Of a stretch of DNA of 64,000 bases, positions 17,881 to 26,805 are shown one piece after another. The translations under genes were made by a program, and so were the position numbers. Under the pieces are notes generated by a model. It saw only the letters and a program-made list of their open reading frames with translations. It did no database searches and was not told where the DNA came from. Source of the DNA: Streptomyces niger (GTDB lineage: Bacteria; Actinomycetota; Actinomycetes; Streptomycetales; Streptomycetaceae); NCBI RefSeq assembly GCF_000718305.1, contig NZ_JOFQ01000016.1, positions 68,357 through 132,356 of the forward strand, written 5' to 3'. Position 1 is the stretch's first letter, and the number at the start of each line of letters is the position of its first letter.

Positions 17881-18351
17881 CTCGTCCACGGGCTGACCTT
17901 CGCCGAGAGCTACGCCTACCTCGACGACTGGGTCCTCGCGGCCCTCGGCGACATGGGCATCAACGCCTGGTACAAGCCGCTCAACGACATCGCGACGGAC
18001 GCCGGGAAGATCGCCGGCGCGGCCCAGAAGCGCATCGTCGCCGGCTCCGGCGCCGTACTGCACCACGTGACGATGTCCTACGACATCGACGCGGGCAAAA
18101 TGGTCGAGGTACTCCGCATCGGCAAGGAAAAGCTCTCCGACAAGGGCACCACCAGCGCCAAGAAGCGCGTCGACCCACTACGACGCCGGACCGGCCTCCC
18201 CCGCGCCCAGGTCATCGACCGCATGATCACCTCCTTCCGCACCCGCTACGGCGGCACGGACGCCACGGTGACGGCCCAGGAGTTCACCCGCGCCCGCGAG
18301 CTGGCCACCACCAAGTTCAGCTCGGCGGAGTGGACGACGCGAGTGCCGTAG
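17881..18351 (+). pseudogene. Truncated second copy of the lipoate-protein ligase gene (3' half)
   Basis: This copy encodes only the last 156 residues of the ligase, from LVHGLTFAESYAYLDDW to the C-terminus, including the KPLNDIATDAGKIAGAAQKR lysine segment. It lacks the accessory domain and the RRxSGGG lipoate-binding motif, so it cannot be a working ligase. It is gapless with 7351-7821, about 93% identical, with only five residue changes. Such a pattern means the divergence arose while the gene was still functional, presumably in another lineage. The open frame extends upstream to 17728, but that part is unrelated. Its last 35 bases overlap, antisense, the 3' end of the NRPS gene that follows. 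Confidence 0.85.
17881..18351 (+). repeat. Right copy of the 471-base direct repeat (see 7351-7821)
   Basis: Gapless match to the 3' half of the lipoate-ligase gene at an offset of exactly 10,530 bases. The pattern of mainly synonymous substitutions indicates a diverged allele rather than a recent tandem copy. Confidence 0.9.
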
Positions 18352-20881
18352 AACGGCTTCCCACACCCCGCACAACTCCCTCTTGAGCACGGTCCCCGTC
18401 GGCGAGCGCGGCCGCCAGGACGGGACCGATCTGGGCCAACGCCGGGGAGCGCATCATCCGGAGGTGGGTGGTGGCGATCTCGTGGGTCGTGATGCGGCCG
18501 CCGATGTACGGGCGCCAGAGCTCGGCCAGTGCCTTGGGTCCGGCGGTGCACAGCAGCAGATCGCCGCCGAACCGGCCGGGAGTGAAGCGGTCACGCAGCC
18601 GGCCGCTGTGCTCGACGGTGGCGGTGATCCGGGCGATGGTCTCCTCCGGCAGGCTGACGTTGCCGATCTCCTCAGCGAGTGCCTCGTCGAACGCGTCGTC
18701 GGCGAGGTCCTCCGCCCGCGTGCCCTCGGTCTCCTCGGCCACCGGCGTCACGTCCAGAATGGCCAGCAGCGCCACCTGCTCCCCTTCCCGCTCGAGTTGG
18801 GCTGCCATCGCCTGGGCCACCAAACCGCCGAACGACCAGCCGAGCAGCCGGTACGGTCCGCTCGGTTGCACCGTACGGATGCGGCCCAGATAGTCCGCCG
18901 CCAACTGCTCGATGGTCTGCGGCAGGTCGGTGTCGCCGCTCAAGCCCGGTGCCTGCAGTCCGTACAGCGGCGTCTCCGGGTCGAGGTGGTGCAGCAGAGC
19001 GGCGTAGGACCAGCTCATCCCGCTGGACGGATGCATGCAGAACAGCGGTGGCCGGCTGCCGTGCCCGCGCAGCTCGAGCAGTACGTCGAGCGCCCCGCCC
19101 CCCGTGCTCCGCCCCGCGATCAGCCGCGCGAGCGCGGCCGGTGTCGGTGCCTCGAACACGGCGCTGACTCCCAGTTCCACTCCCAGCGCGGCCCGCACCC
19201 GGCGCACCAGCCTCGTCGCCACCAGCGAGTGCCCGCCGAGGTCGAAGAACCCGTCGTCCGGACCGACGTCGTCGATGCCGAGCGCGTCTGCGAACAGCGT
19301 GCACAACACGGCCTCCACCGGCGAGCGGGGGCGACTGTCCGACGCGTCGAACGCCGGGGCGGGAAGCGCCCGCCGGTCGACCTTGCCGGTGGGCGACAAC
19401 GGGAACTCGGCGGAGACCATGACCACCGCCGGCACCATGTGGGCGGGCAGGTAGCGGGAGGTGAACGCCCGTGCGACGGCGCCCAGTTGAGACGGGTTCA
19501 CCGCACCGGCCGTCCTGGCCGGCGTGACATGCCCGACCAGGCAGGGCTCGCCCCGGCCGTTCGCACCGGCGACGACCACCGCATCCGCCACACCGGGGCA
19601 CCGGGCCAGCACCGACTCGACCTCGCCCAGCTCGATCCGGAACCCCCGGATCTTCACCTGGTCGTCCAGCCGCCCCGAGTACTCCAGGCCCCAGCGTCCC
19701 CAGCGCACGAGGTCGCCGGTCCGGTACAGCCGCTCACCGGCCCCGCCGAAGGGATCCGGCACGAACCGGTCGGCCGTCAGCCCTCCACGGCCCCAGTAGC
19801 CCCACCCCACGCCCACGCCGCCCACGTACAGCTCGCCCACCACACCGGGTGGTACCAGGTTCATCCCCTCGTCCAGGACGTAGCATCGGACGCCGGGCAG
19901 CGGCTGGCCGATCAGGCCGGTCGTGGCCGTCCGGTCCCGGTCGAGGGCGGCGTGGGTGCTGAGCACGGTGGTCTCGGTGATGCCGTACATGTTCACCAGC
20001 TCGGGCTTGCCCGGGTCGTGCCGCTCGTACCACTCCTTCAGTTTCGCCAGGTCGAGCGCCTCGCCGCCGAAGATCACATAGCGCAGGGCCAACTGGCCCG
20101 AGGTGGCCGGGTCCTCGGCATCGGACCGCATCAACTCGTAGAACACCGACGGGGTCTGGTTGAGGACGGTGACCCGCTGGTCGGCCAGCAGCCGCAGGAA
20201 GTCCGGCGCGGACCGGGCGGTGTCGACCGGAACCACCACCAGCGTGCCGCCGTGGAGGAGCGCGCCCCACAGCTCCCAGACCGAGAAGTCGAACGCGTAG
20301 GAGTGGAGCAGCGTCCAGACATCGTCCTCGCGGAAGTCGAACAGGTCGCAGGTGGCGGCGAACAACGCCAAGACGTTGGCGTGCGCGACGACGACTCCCT
20401 TCGGCCGTCCCGTCGACCCGGAGGTGTAGATCATGTAGGCGGCGTCGCCGGGATCCCGCACGACCGGCGGAGCGACGTCCCGGGTGTCCGCCAGCCGGGC
20501 CGCCACGGCCGGATCGTCCAGCAGGAGCACGGCGTCCCCGGCCGGGAGCACCTCCGAGGTGCCGACGACCACGACCGGGTCCGCGTCCTGCATCATCCAC
20601 GCGACCCGTTCCTCGGGATAGCTCGGGTCCAGCGGCAGATAGGCCGCGCCGGTCTTCAACACGGCGAGCAGCGCCACCGGCAGGTCCAAGGACCTCGGCA
20701 GGCACACCCCGACGAACGCGCCGGGGCGGGCGCCGGACCCGGCCAGCAGGTGGGCCAGCCGGTTCGCCCGGCTGTCGAGCTCCCGATAGGACAGTGACAG
20801 TTCGCCGCACACCACCGCGACAGCGTCCGGGCGTCGGCGCGCCTGCTCCTCGAACAGGTCGATCAGGTTGGCATTCGTCAT
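18317..20881 (-). CDS. NRPS termination module, A-T-TE (Thr-like specificity)
   Basis: This is an 854-residue nonribosomal peptide synthetase protein without a condensation domain. The adenylation domain has [10 protein letters not shown] near residue 150 and NMYGITETT. Its specificity positions, aligned by eye to PheA, read D-F-W-N-I-G-M-V-L-(K). This is one position away from the threonine code DFWNIGMVHK. A carrier domain with GGHSL follows at about residue 548, then a type I thioesterase with the nucleophile motif GWSFGG near residue 680. The ATG at 20879-20881 overlaps the upstream stop by four bases (ATGA). The upstream condensation activity is presumably the C-terminal C domain of the T-C-A-T-C protein. 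The last dozen or so residues are read antisense from the lipoate-ligase remnant, so the original stop has probably been replaced. Confidence 0.88.
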   Translation of the reverse strand: MTNANLIDLFEEQARRRPDAVAVVCGELSLSYRELDSRANRLAHLLAGSGARPGAFVGVCLPRSLDLPVALLAVLKTGAAYLPLDPSYPEERVAWMMQDADPVVVVGTSEVLPAGDAVLLLDDPAVAARLADTRDVAPPVVRDPGDAAYMIYTSGSTGRPKGVVVAHANVLALFAATCDLFDFREDDVWTLLHSYAFDFSVWELWGALLHGGTLVVVPVDTARSAPDFLRLLADQRVTVLNQTPSVFYELMRSDAEDPATSGQLALRYVIFGGEALDLAKLKEWYERHDPGKPELVNMYGITETTVLSTHAALDRDRTATTGLIGQPLPGVRCYVLDEGMNLVPPGVVGELYVGGVGVGWGYWGRGGLTADRFVPDPFGGAGERLYRTGDLVRWGRWGLEYSGRLDDQVKIRGFRIELGEVESVLARCPGVADAVVVAGANGRGEPCLVGHVTPARTAGAVNPSQLGAVARAFTSRYLPAHMVPAVVMVSAEFPLSPTGKVDRRALPAPAFDASDSRPRSPVEAVLCTLFADALGIDDVGPDDGFFDLGGHSLVATRLVRRVRAALGVELGVSAVFEAPTPAALARLIAGRSTGGGALDVLLELRGHGSRPPLFCMHPSSGMSWSYAALLHHLDPETPLYGLQAPGLSGDTDLPQTIEQLAADYLGRIRTVQPSGPYRLLGWSFGGLVAQAMAAQLEREGEQVALLAILDVTPVAEETEGTRAEDLADDAFDEALAEEIGNVSLPEETIARITATVEHSGRLRDRFTPGRFGGDLLLCTAGPKALAELWRPYIGGRITTHEIATTHLRMMRSPALAQIGPVLAAALADGDRAQEGVVRGVGSRSTALASSTPPS

Positions 20882-21615
20882 CGAAGACACTCCCTTTTCC
20901 TCGGCGCCGGATGAGCAGACGCACTGAGCCGGACCCAGGTGGCCTGCGCCCGGCCGAACTCGGTGCCGTCAGGACCGAACAGCGCGCTGGTCACGCGCGC
21001 GGTCCGTCCGACGGTCGCGATGTGCTGGGCCACGACGATCGTGGGCTCGCCGGGCGGTGGGACCAGGTGGACGCGCGCGGACATCCTGCCGAGCACGTAA
21101 GGAGAGCCGCTCTGGTCGAGGGCCCAGCCGCCGGGGCAGTCCAGCACGGCCCACACGGTGTCGAGGTCCGGGCCGCCAGGGGTCCAGGTGCACGCGACGA
21201 CACCCGGAAAACCGTCCACACTCCCAGGAGTCAGATGCAGTGCAGCCGGGTCGGTCCTGGCGGTGCCGCACACCACGCACTGCGGGAACGGGTGCGCCGT
21301 CTCCCCCGCGAAGGAGGCGCTGGCTCGTTCCGCGGCGGCGACGGTGACGAACGGCGCCACCGCCGGCTGGTCGTGCACCGCGGCGGAGACCGTCGCGACG
21401 AGCTCGTCCTCGTGCCAGACGAGCGCTCGCCCGCGGTGTGGGTGGACGGTCAGCTCGGTGTCGAGCGGCGGGGCCGCGTGCAACTGGACCACCGCGGTCG
21501 TCCCGACCACGTCGACGGCGGCCCTGGCGAACATCCCGCACGCGTATCCACCGTTCGCGCTGCCGGATGGGCCGTTGTGGGTCCCAGGGATCCGGCAGGT
21601 CCGCGCCTCAGTCAT
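20878..21615 (-). CDS. Hotdog-fold protein, thioesterase-like, of an actinobacterial CxxC family
   Basis: The 245-residue protein has the N-terminal [10 protein letters not shown] segment seen in double-hotdog acyl thioesterases and, at mid-length, [12 protein letters not shown] followed by [13 protein letters not shown] know these stretches from a widespread actinobacterial hotdog family usually annotated only as thioesterase family or hypothetical. A second hotdog half ([18 protein letters not shown]) completes it. Its gene overlaps the type II thioesterase upstream by eight bases and the A-T-TE gene downstream by four, so it is firmly part of the NRPS operon. It might hydrolyse, transfer or dehydrate an acyl or aminoacyl thioester. 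The family does not allow a more exact statement. Confidence 0.7.
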   Translation of the reverse strand: MTEARTCRIPGTHNGPSGSANGGYACGMFARAAVDVVGTTAVVQLHAAPPLDTELTVHPHRGRALVWHEDELVATVSAAVHDQPAVAPFVTVAAAERASASFAGETAHPFPQCVVCGTARTDPAALHLTPGSVDGFPGVVACTWTPGGPDLDTVWAVLDCPGGWALDQSGSPYVLGRMSARVHLVPPPGEPTIVVAQHIATVGRTARVTSALFGPDGTEFGRAQATWVRLSASAHPAPRKRECLR

Positions 21616-22345
21616 CCGAGGCCATTCCGTCGGCGAACTGCGTCAGCAGCGCGGCCGGGGCGTCGAGGAACGTGTGGTGCACGCCCGGCAGCACCACCCG
21701 GTGGACCCTCTTGGAGTACTGGTCCCACCCGGCCATGCGCTCGGGAGCGACCTCGTGGTCGGCCGACCAGCCGATCGTGGTGATCGCGGTGTCCAGCAGC
21801 ACCGGCTCGGCCGGCCTGTAGGCCTTGTTGGCCTCGACGTCCGCTCTCAGCACCTCGGTGACGACGTCCAGGACGCTGTCGTCGAGCTCGCTGTCACTCA
21901 GCGCGATCAGTTCCGCGCGGAGTTGTTCGTCGGTCATCGTCAAGTAGCTGCCGTAGGGACCTTCGTGCGGCGCGACCTGGGAGGAGCAGAACAACCGCCG
22001 TGGCATCGGCAACCCCTCGCGGTGCAGCACGGCGGCGATCTCGAACGCGATCAGCGCGGAACTGCAGTGCCCGAACAGTCCGAAGGGACGGTCCATGGCG
22101 GGCAGCAGCGCCTCGACCAAGTCCTCCGCGAGCTGTTCATAGGTCCCGAAGTGCGGTTCCCGCAGCCGGCTCTCCCGGCCCGGCAACTGCACCGGGCAGA
22201 GACCGGTATCGCCCGCGGCGTCCGGCCACCGGCCGAACATGGAGGCACCCGCGCCCGAGTAGGGCAGGCAGAAGATCCGCGACGGAGTCTCCTGCAGCGG
22301 CCGGGGCAGCCACCTGCGCTGGGGAACAGCCGATCCGTTCGTCAT
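21608..22345 (-). CDS. Type II (editing) thioesterase with Cys in the nucleophile position
   Basis: This 245-residue alpha/beta hydrolase of the GrsT/TEII family would clear misprimed carrier domains. Family landmarks are FCLPYSGAGASMFGRW, VQLPGRESR and the late His in VHHTFLDAP. The nucleophile elbow, normally GHSMG, reads GHCSS, so Cys94 replaces Ser and the second Gly is also changed; the codons are clear (GGGCACTGCAGTTCC). It could use Cys for acyl transfer rather than hydrolysis, or be impaired. The ATG at 22343-22345 overlaps the P450 stop (ATGA). Confidence 0.85.
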   Translation of the reverse strand: MTNGSAVPQRRWLPRPLQETPSRIFCLPYSGAGASMFGRWPDAAGDTGLCPVQLPGRESRLREPHFGTYEQLAEDLVEALLPAMDRPFGLFGHCSSALIAFEIAAVLHREGLPMPRRLFCSSQVAPHEGPYGSYLTMTDEQLRAELIALSDSELDDSVLDVVTEVLRADVEANKAYRPAEPVLLDTAITTIGWSADHEVAPERMAGWDQYSKRVHRVVLPGVHHTFLDAPAALLTQFADGMASDD

Positions 22346-23583
22346 GGCCGTACTCCTCGTGCCGTCACCGGCAGACTGGTATGTCCCGCAATGAAGTTCG
22401 ACCGCAGCCGCACGGGTTCGCCGACGACCTCGATGTCGGCGAAGCCGGTCAGCAGCTCGTGGAACAGGGCACGCAGCGCGACCCTGGCGACGGTGTGCCC
22501 GACGCAGTAGTGCGGGCCGACGCCGAAGGCGAGATGCTTGTTGGGGCGCCTGCGGATGTCGAACGTGTCGGACCGCGAGAACACGGCCTCGTCCCGGTTG
22601 GCCGAACCCAGCCACGCGACGACCGCGTCGCCCGCGCGCACCCTGACGTCACGGATCTGCACGTCCCGTCTGGCGTAGCGCATGAAGTGCTGCGCGGGTG
22701 AAGACCAGCGCAACGCTTCCTCCACCCCGCTCACCAGCAGGTCCGGATGGGCCGCCCAGTCGGCCAGCGCGTCGGTCCCGGCGAGCTCGAGCAATGCGGC
22801 GCTCGGCGGCTGGGCGGTGGTCACGTTGGCGCCGAGCAGCAGGCTGTAGCAGTTGGACACGATCTCACTCGGCGTGAGCCTCGCCCCGTCGATACGCATA
22901 CCCAGCAGCACGCCGATCAGGTCGTCGCCGGGGGCGGCGTGCCGCTCCGCGACCACGTCCTGGAAGTAGGCGAACAGCTCGCGGTGCGCTCTGACGAGTG
23001 TCCTCCCCGGGCCGCCCGGGCCGACGTAGGCCGGGTCGTCCGGAGCGATGGACGCGGCCGTCAGCCGGGTCAGCTCGGGCCAGTCCGACCGGGGCAGCCG
23101 CATCCACGAACCGATGACCGCCATCGGCATGGCCGCCATGGCCGCGGCGAAGTCGAACACGCCGCCGTCCTTCATGGGGGCCAGCAGTTCGCGGATCAGG
23201 GACCGGATACGCGGCAGGTCGCGCTCCACCTCCTTGACCGACAGGGCGCGCTGCAACGGTTCCCGCAGCCTCGCGTGCCGCGGCGGGTCGGTGACCGCCA
23301 TCTGCCTGCCGCCGGCCGGGTCGCCCTTGCCGAGGAGGGTGAGCAGCGATCCCTGCTCGGAGGTGAACGTGCCGTGATCGCGCAGCACGTGTTGTACGTC
23401 GTCGTACCGGGTCACGGACCAGAACCCGTCGTCGCCGACCGGATGCCAGCTGACCGGCGCCTCCCGTCGCAGGGTGCGCCAGACGGCGTGGATGTCCGCG
23501 GTGGCGAACGTGCCCGACTCGAACAGGTCGATCTCCGGGGTGGCGTGCATCGGGCACCGGCCCGCCTCTACGGCAACGGTCAT
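22342..23583 (-). CDS. Cytochrome P450, candidate hydroxylase of carrier-bound amino acid
   Basis: This 413-residue bacterial P450 has an I-helix LLLGANVTTAQ, a K-helix ExxR (EEALR), and the haem ligand loop FGVGPHYCVGH with its Cys. The usual acid-alcohol pair of the I-helix (for example GHET) is replaced by ANVT, so the acid is missing; some P450s acting on carrier-bound amino acids also deviate here. Its start overlaps the stop of the Val-type A-T didomain gene by four bases. That pairing is the known arrangement for beta-hydroxylating an aminoacyl carrier protein, as NovH/NovI do for tyrosine. I therefore infer action on the valyl-S-carrier, without proof. Confidence 0.85.
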   Translation of the reverse strand: MTVAVEAGRCPMHATPEIDLFESGTFATADIHAVWRTLRREAPVSWHPVGDDGFWSVTRYDDVQHVLRDHGTFTSEQGSLLTLLGKGDPAGGRQMAVTDPPRHARLREPLQRALSVKEVERDLPRIRSLIRELLAPMKDGGVFDFAAAMAAMPMAVIGSWMRLPRSDWPELTRLTAASIAPDDPAYVGPGGPGRTLVRAHRELFAYFQDVVAERHAAPGDDLIGVLLGMRIDGARLTPSEIVSNCYSLLLGANVTTAQPPSAALLELAGTDALADWAAHPDLLVSGVEEALRWSSPAQHFMRYARRDVQIRDVRVRAGDAVVAWLGSANRDEAVFSRSDTFDIRRRPNKHLAFGVGPHYCVGHTVARVALRALFHELLTGFADIEVVGEPVRLRSNFIAGHTSLPVTARGVRP

Positions 23584-25337
23584 CGCTGCGCTCCGCTCCG
23601 CATGGCGGTTTCCAGCTGCTCGCCGAGCTCGCTGAGGGTCGGCTGCAGGTAGAGGACGCGCGCCGGAATCGTGACACCGAATTCCGCCCGCACCGCGCCG
23701 AGCAGTTCCGTGGCGTTCAGCGAATGGCCGCCGAGGTCGAAGAAGTCGTCGTCGGCGCCGATCGGCTCCACACCGAGCACGCCTTCCCACAGCCCGGCCA
23801 GCCGGTGCTCGACGTCGGTCCGCGGCGCGACGAACTCGTTCGGCACGTTGCGTGCTGTCAGGTCGGGCACCGGAAGTGCCTCACGGTCGGTCTTCCCGTT
23901 GCTGGTCAGCGGCAAGGTGTCCCGTACCAGGACGGCCCACGGGATCAACGGCGCCGGCAGGGTCGCGCGCAACTGTTCGCGTAGGCGCTCGCCCCAGTGC
24001 GGCGGTGGCACGTCCTCCGGTACGACGTAGGCCACCAGTCGTTTCGCGCCGTCGGCGGCGGTCCGCACCACGACGGCGGTTCGGCTGACCCCCGGCAGGC
24101 GGTGCAACGCGGTTTCGACCGCGCCCGGCTCGACCCGGTGACCGAGGATCTTGACCTGGTCGTCGACCCGGCCGACGAACTCGCAGGCGCCGTCGGGCCG
24201 CAGCCGGACGATGTCGCCGGTGCGGTACATCCTCGCCCCTGGCTCACTCGAGAACGGGTCGGGGAGGAACCGGTCGGCCGTGGCGCCCGGCTGACCGAGA
24301 TATCCGCGGGCAAGCCCGGCTCCCGACACGTACAGCTCGCCGCAGGCGCCTGCCTCGACCGGCTGCAGTTCGGCGTCCAGCACCGCGATCCGAGTGCCGT
24401 TGACGGGCGTGCCGATCGGGATCGTGTCGAGGCCGTCCCCGGCAGCGGCGCTGGTCGTCCAGGTCGTGGTGAAGGTCGTGTTCTCGGTCGGACCGTATCC
24501 GTTGGTGAACGTGATGCCGGGATGCGCCGCGAGCAGCCGCCCGACCGGACCCGGCTGGATCACGTCGCCGCCCGCGACGAGGTGACGCACGCCGGCGAAC
24601 GCACCGATGTCGTGCGCGACCATCTCGTGGAACAGGCCGGCCGTCAGCCACAGCACCGTCACGCCGTGCTCACGTACGGTCTCCGCCACTCCCTCCAAGG
24701 TCAACCGGCCGGACGGCGCCATCACGAGGTGGCAGCCGTGGGCCAACGGTGCCCAGATCTCGAAGGTGGAGGCGTCGAACGCCAGTGGAGCCGCCTGGAG
24801 GAACACGTCGTCGCGGCGTACGTCCATCCAGTTCATGTCCGTGATCAGCCGGAGGACCGCGCGGTGCGGGACCATCACGCCCTTCGGCCGCCCGGTCGAG
24901 CCGGACGTGAAGCTGACGTAGGCGAGGTCGTCCCCGGTGGTGCTCACCGCGGCGCCGGAGGACCGGCTGACGGCCGACGGCGAGAGCGTGGTGAACCGGC
25001 CGGGAACGCCCTCGCGCAGCGGGTCGTCCGCCACGACGAACTCCACGCCGGCGTCCGTCAGCAGGTCGTTGCGCCGCTGTGGCGGGTCGTCGGGGTCGAC
25101 CCCGACGTAGGCGGCACCGGCACGCAGGATCGCCAGCAGCGCCGTGATCATGTCGGTGGACCGTCGCATCAGGACACCGACGACATCGCCCCGCCGGACG
25201 CCGGCCGTCGTCAGGACGTCCGACAGCCCGTCTGCCCGGCGAACGAGCTGTTCGTAGGTCAGCGTCTCGCCGTCGCACGTGACCGCGGGAGCCGAAGGAT
25301 TCCGAAGGGCCTGCCGGACGACGCGTTCGTACAGCAT
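23580..25337 (-). CDS. Stand-alone NRPS didomain, A-T (Val-like specificity)
   Basis: This 585-residue protein has only an adenylation and a carrier domain. [10 protein letters not shown] lies near residue 144, FDASTFEIW near 185, NGYGPTENTTF follows, and the carrier serine is in GGHSLNA near 534. The specificity positions read D-A-F-W-V-G-G-T-F-(K), very close to the valine code DAFWIGGTFK. It would activate L-Val and hold it as a thioester for tailoring. The ATG at 25335-25337 has GGAAGGGA upstream. Neighbours are an MbtH protein two bases upstream and a P450 overlapping downstream. With no C or TE domain, its product must be passed to another module in trans. Confidence 0.88.
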   Translation of the reverse strand: MLYERVVRQALRNPSAPAVTCDGETLTYEQLVRRADGLSDVLTTAGVRRGDVVGVLMRRSTDMITALLAILRAGAAYVGVDPDDPPQRRNDLLTDAGVEFVVADDPLREGVPGRFTTLSPSAVSRSSGAAVSTTGDDLAYVSFTSGSTGRPKGVMVPHRAVLRLITDMNWMDVRRDDVFLQAAPLAFDASTFEIWAPLAHGCHLVMAPSGRLTLEGVAETVREHGVTVLWLTAGLFHEMVAHDIGAFAGVRHLVAGGDVIQPGPVGRLLAAHPGITFTNGYGPTENTTFTTTWTTSAAAGDGLDTIPIGTPVNGTRIAVLDAELQPVEAGACGELYVSGAGLARGYLGQPGATADRFLPDPFSSEPGARMYRTGDIVRLRPDGACEFVGRVDDQVKILGHRVEPGAVETALHRLPGVSRTAVVVRTAADGAKRLVAYVVPEDVPPPHWGERLREQLRATLPAPLIPWAVLVRDTLPLTSNGKTDREALPVPDLTARNVPNEFVAPRTDVEHRLAGLWEGVLGVEPIGADDDFFDLGGHSLNATELLGAVRAEFGVTIPARVLYLQPTLSELGEQLETAMRSGAQR

Positions 25338-25339
25338 CG

Positions 25340-25546
25340 CTAATTCCCTTCCATGCGCCTGCGGACACTCAGCGGCCTCATGTCGGTCCACACGACGTCG
25401 ATGTGGTCCAGGCATTCCTGCCGGGGTCCGCGGAATCCCTCGGCGACCCAGCCTGCCGGAATTTCCCGGTCGGCCAGCAGAATCGAGTACTGTTCCTCAC
25501 CGTTGAGCACGACGATGTAATCGACCTTTTCGTCGATGTCCACCAT
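25340..25546 (-). CDS. MbtH-like protein, atypical
   Basis: This 68-residue MbtH-family protein, a chaperone or partner of adenylation domains, lies just before the A-T didomain gene. The N-terminal NGEEQYS and the C-terminal CLDHIDVVWTDMRPLSVR fit the family, but the near-invariant Trp-Pro after QxSL is replaced: it reads QYSILLADREIPAGW. That Trp packs against the adenylation domain in known complexes. The ATG at 25544-25546 has GGAGGTC upstream. The second MbtH in this window (57162-57368) keeps the normal motif. Confidence 0.87.
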   Translation of the reverse strand: MVDIDEKVDYIVVLNGEEQYSILLADREIPAGWVAEGFRGPRQECLDHIDVVWTDMRPLSVRRRMEGN

Positions 25547-25580
25547 GATCGACCTCCGCATTTCGTCGACAAAACGTTCT

Positions 25581-26789
25581 CTACTTCCGCGGGCCGCGAG
25601 TCGTCATCACCACCACGACCGCGACCAGGGGTGCCAGTCCCGCCAGGAGCAGACCCGCCCCGGCGCCGAATCGCGTCACGAACCAACCGGTCACCGGGCT
25701 GGCGAGCGCTATGCCCACGTAACCGATGGCGGAGAAGTATCCGTAGGCCTCCGCCAACCGCTCCGGCGGAGCCTGTTCGGAGACCAGCAGGATGACCGCG
25801 CTGTCGCCCGGTGCGAAGGCCAGCCCGGCAACCAGGAGACAGGCGACGGAAACCCACAACTGAGGTGCTCCGACAGCGCTCGCCATGACGACGCCGTACG
25901 CGGCCATCAGCACGCACGCCACCGTGTGGGTCTTCACCTTCCGCAAGGGGTTCGTCGAGGGCAGTGCGGCATAGACCGCACCGCTGATCGCACTCGTGGC
26001 GAAGAGGCCGGCGAGCACCAGGCCGCCGTTCGTCGCGGCCTCGCCGTGATCGGTCATCAAGGCCGGCAGCGCCACGTCGAGCGCGCCGAGGTTGATCCCG
26101 ATCCCCGCGTTGAGCACGAGCGGCGCCCACAGCCATCCGAGCAGCGCGCGCACCGAGGCGTGCTGCCGCGTCGGGCTGCCCGGCTCCCTCCGCGGCAGCG
26201 TCCAGCTGAGCAGGGCGCCCCCGGCCGTCACCGCGGCCACGACGCCGACGCATGCCTGCGGTCCGATCGCGGCGGCCACCACGGCCGCGAGCGCCGGGCC
26301 ACCGATCCAGGCCACCTGCACCGCGACCGCGTCGACCGCATAGGCCTGGGTGAGCTGGGTGGGGTGGAGGAAGTGGGGCAGGACCGACCGGTAAGCCCCG
26401 CCCACCCCGGAGCCGGCGCACGCGGCCAGGACGACGAACACCAGCAGCAGCCACAAGGGAGCGCCCGCGACCGCCGCGATCGACGTGGCGACGAGCCCGG
26501 CGGTCGCCGCGAGCAGCGACCACCCAAGAGCGTGGGGCAGCACGGCCCGGTCCATCTGCCGGCCGCGCCACGGGGCGCACAGCGCGTACGTCATCGCACT
26601 CGCGCCGCTGAGCAGTCCGCTGCCCACGAACGACCCGGTCGCCTCGTGCGCGGTGAGTACCAACGCGACCGGAAGCGCGGTCTGCGGCAGCCTGGCCAGC
26701 GACGCCGCGGCCAGCCACCGCAACCAGACCGGATGGATCCGCAGCCGCTTGACCGGCGCGTCCACCGGTGCACTGACAGTGCCCTGCAC
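25581..26789 (-). CDS. MFS transporter, probable product exporter
   Basis: This 402-residue protein has about twelve hydrophobic segments, with long loops absent, as in the smaller major-facilitator permeases. The segments LLSGASAMTYALCAPWRGRQMDR (the conserved cytoplasmic loop 2-3 with GRxMDR) and DSAVILLVSEQAPPERLAEAY are typical of actinobacterial efflux MFS proteins. The GTG at 26787-26789 has GAGGAGG six bases upstream. Placement between the multidomain NRPS and MbtH suggests export of, or self-protection from, the peptide. Confidence 0.82.
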   Translation of the reverse strand: MQGTVSAPVDAPVKRLRIHPVWLRWLAAASLARLPQTALPVALVLTAHEATGSFVGSGLLSGASAMTYALCAPWRGRQMDRAVLPHALGWSLLAATAGLVATSIAAVAGAPLWLLLVFVVLAACAGSGVGGAYRSVLPHFLHPTQLTQAYAVDAVAVQVAWIGGPALAAVVAAAIGPQACVGVVAAVTAGGALLSWTLPRREPGSPTRQHASVRALLGWLWAPLVLNAGIGINLGALDVALPALMTDHGEAATNGGLVLAGLFATSAISGAVYAALPSTNPLRKVKTHTVACVLMAAYGVVMASAVGAPQLWVSVACLLVAGLAFAPGDSAVILLVSEQAPPERLAEAYGYFSAIGYVGIALASPVTGWFVTRFGAGAGLLLAGLAPLVAVVVVMTTRGPRK

Positions 26790-26805
26790 GGGGAGCCTCC
26801 TCAAC

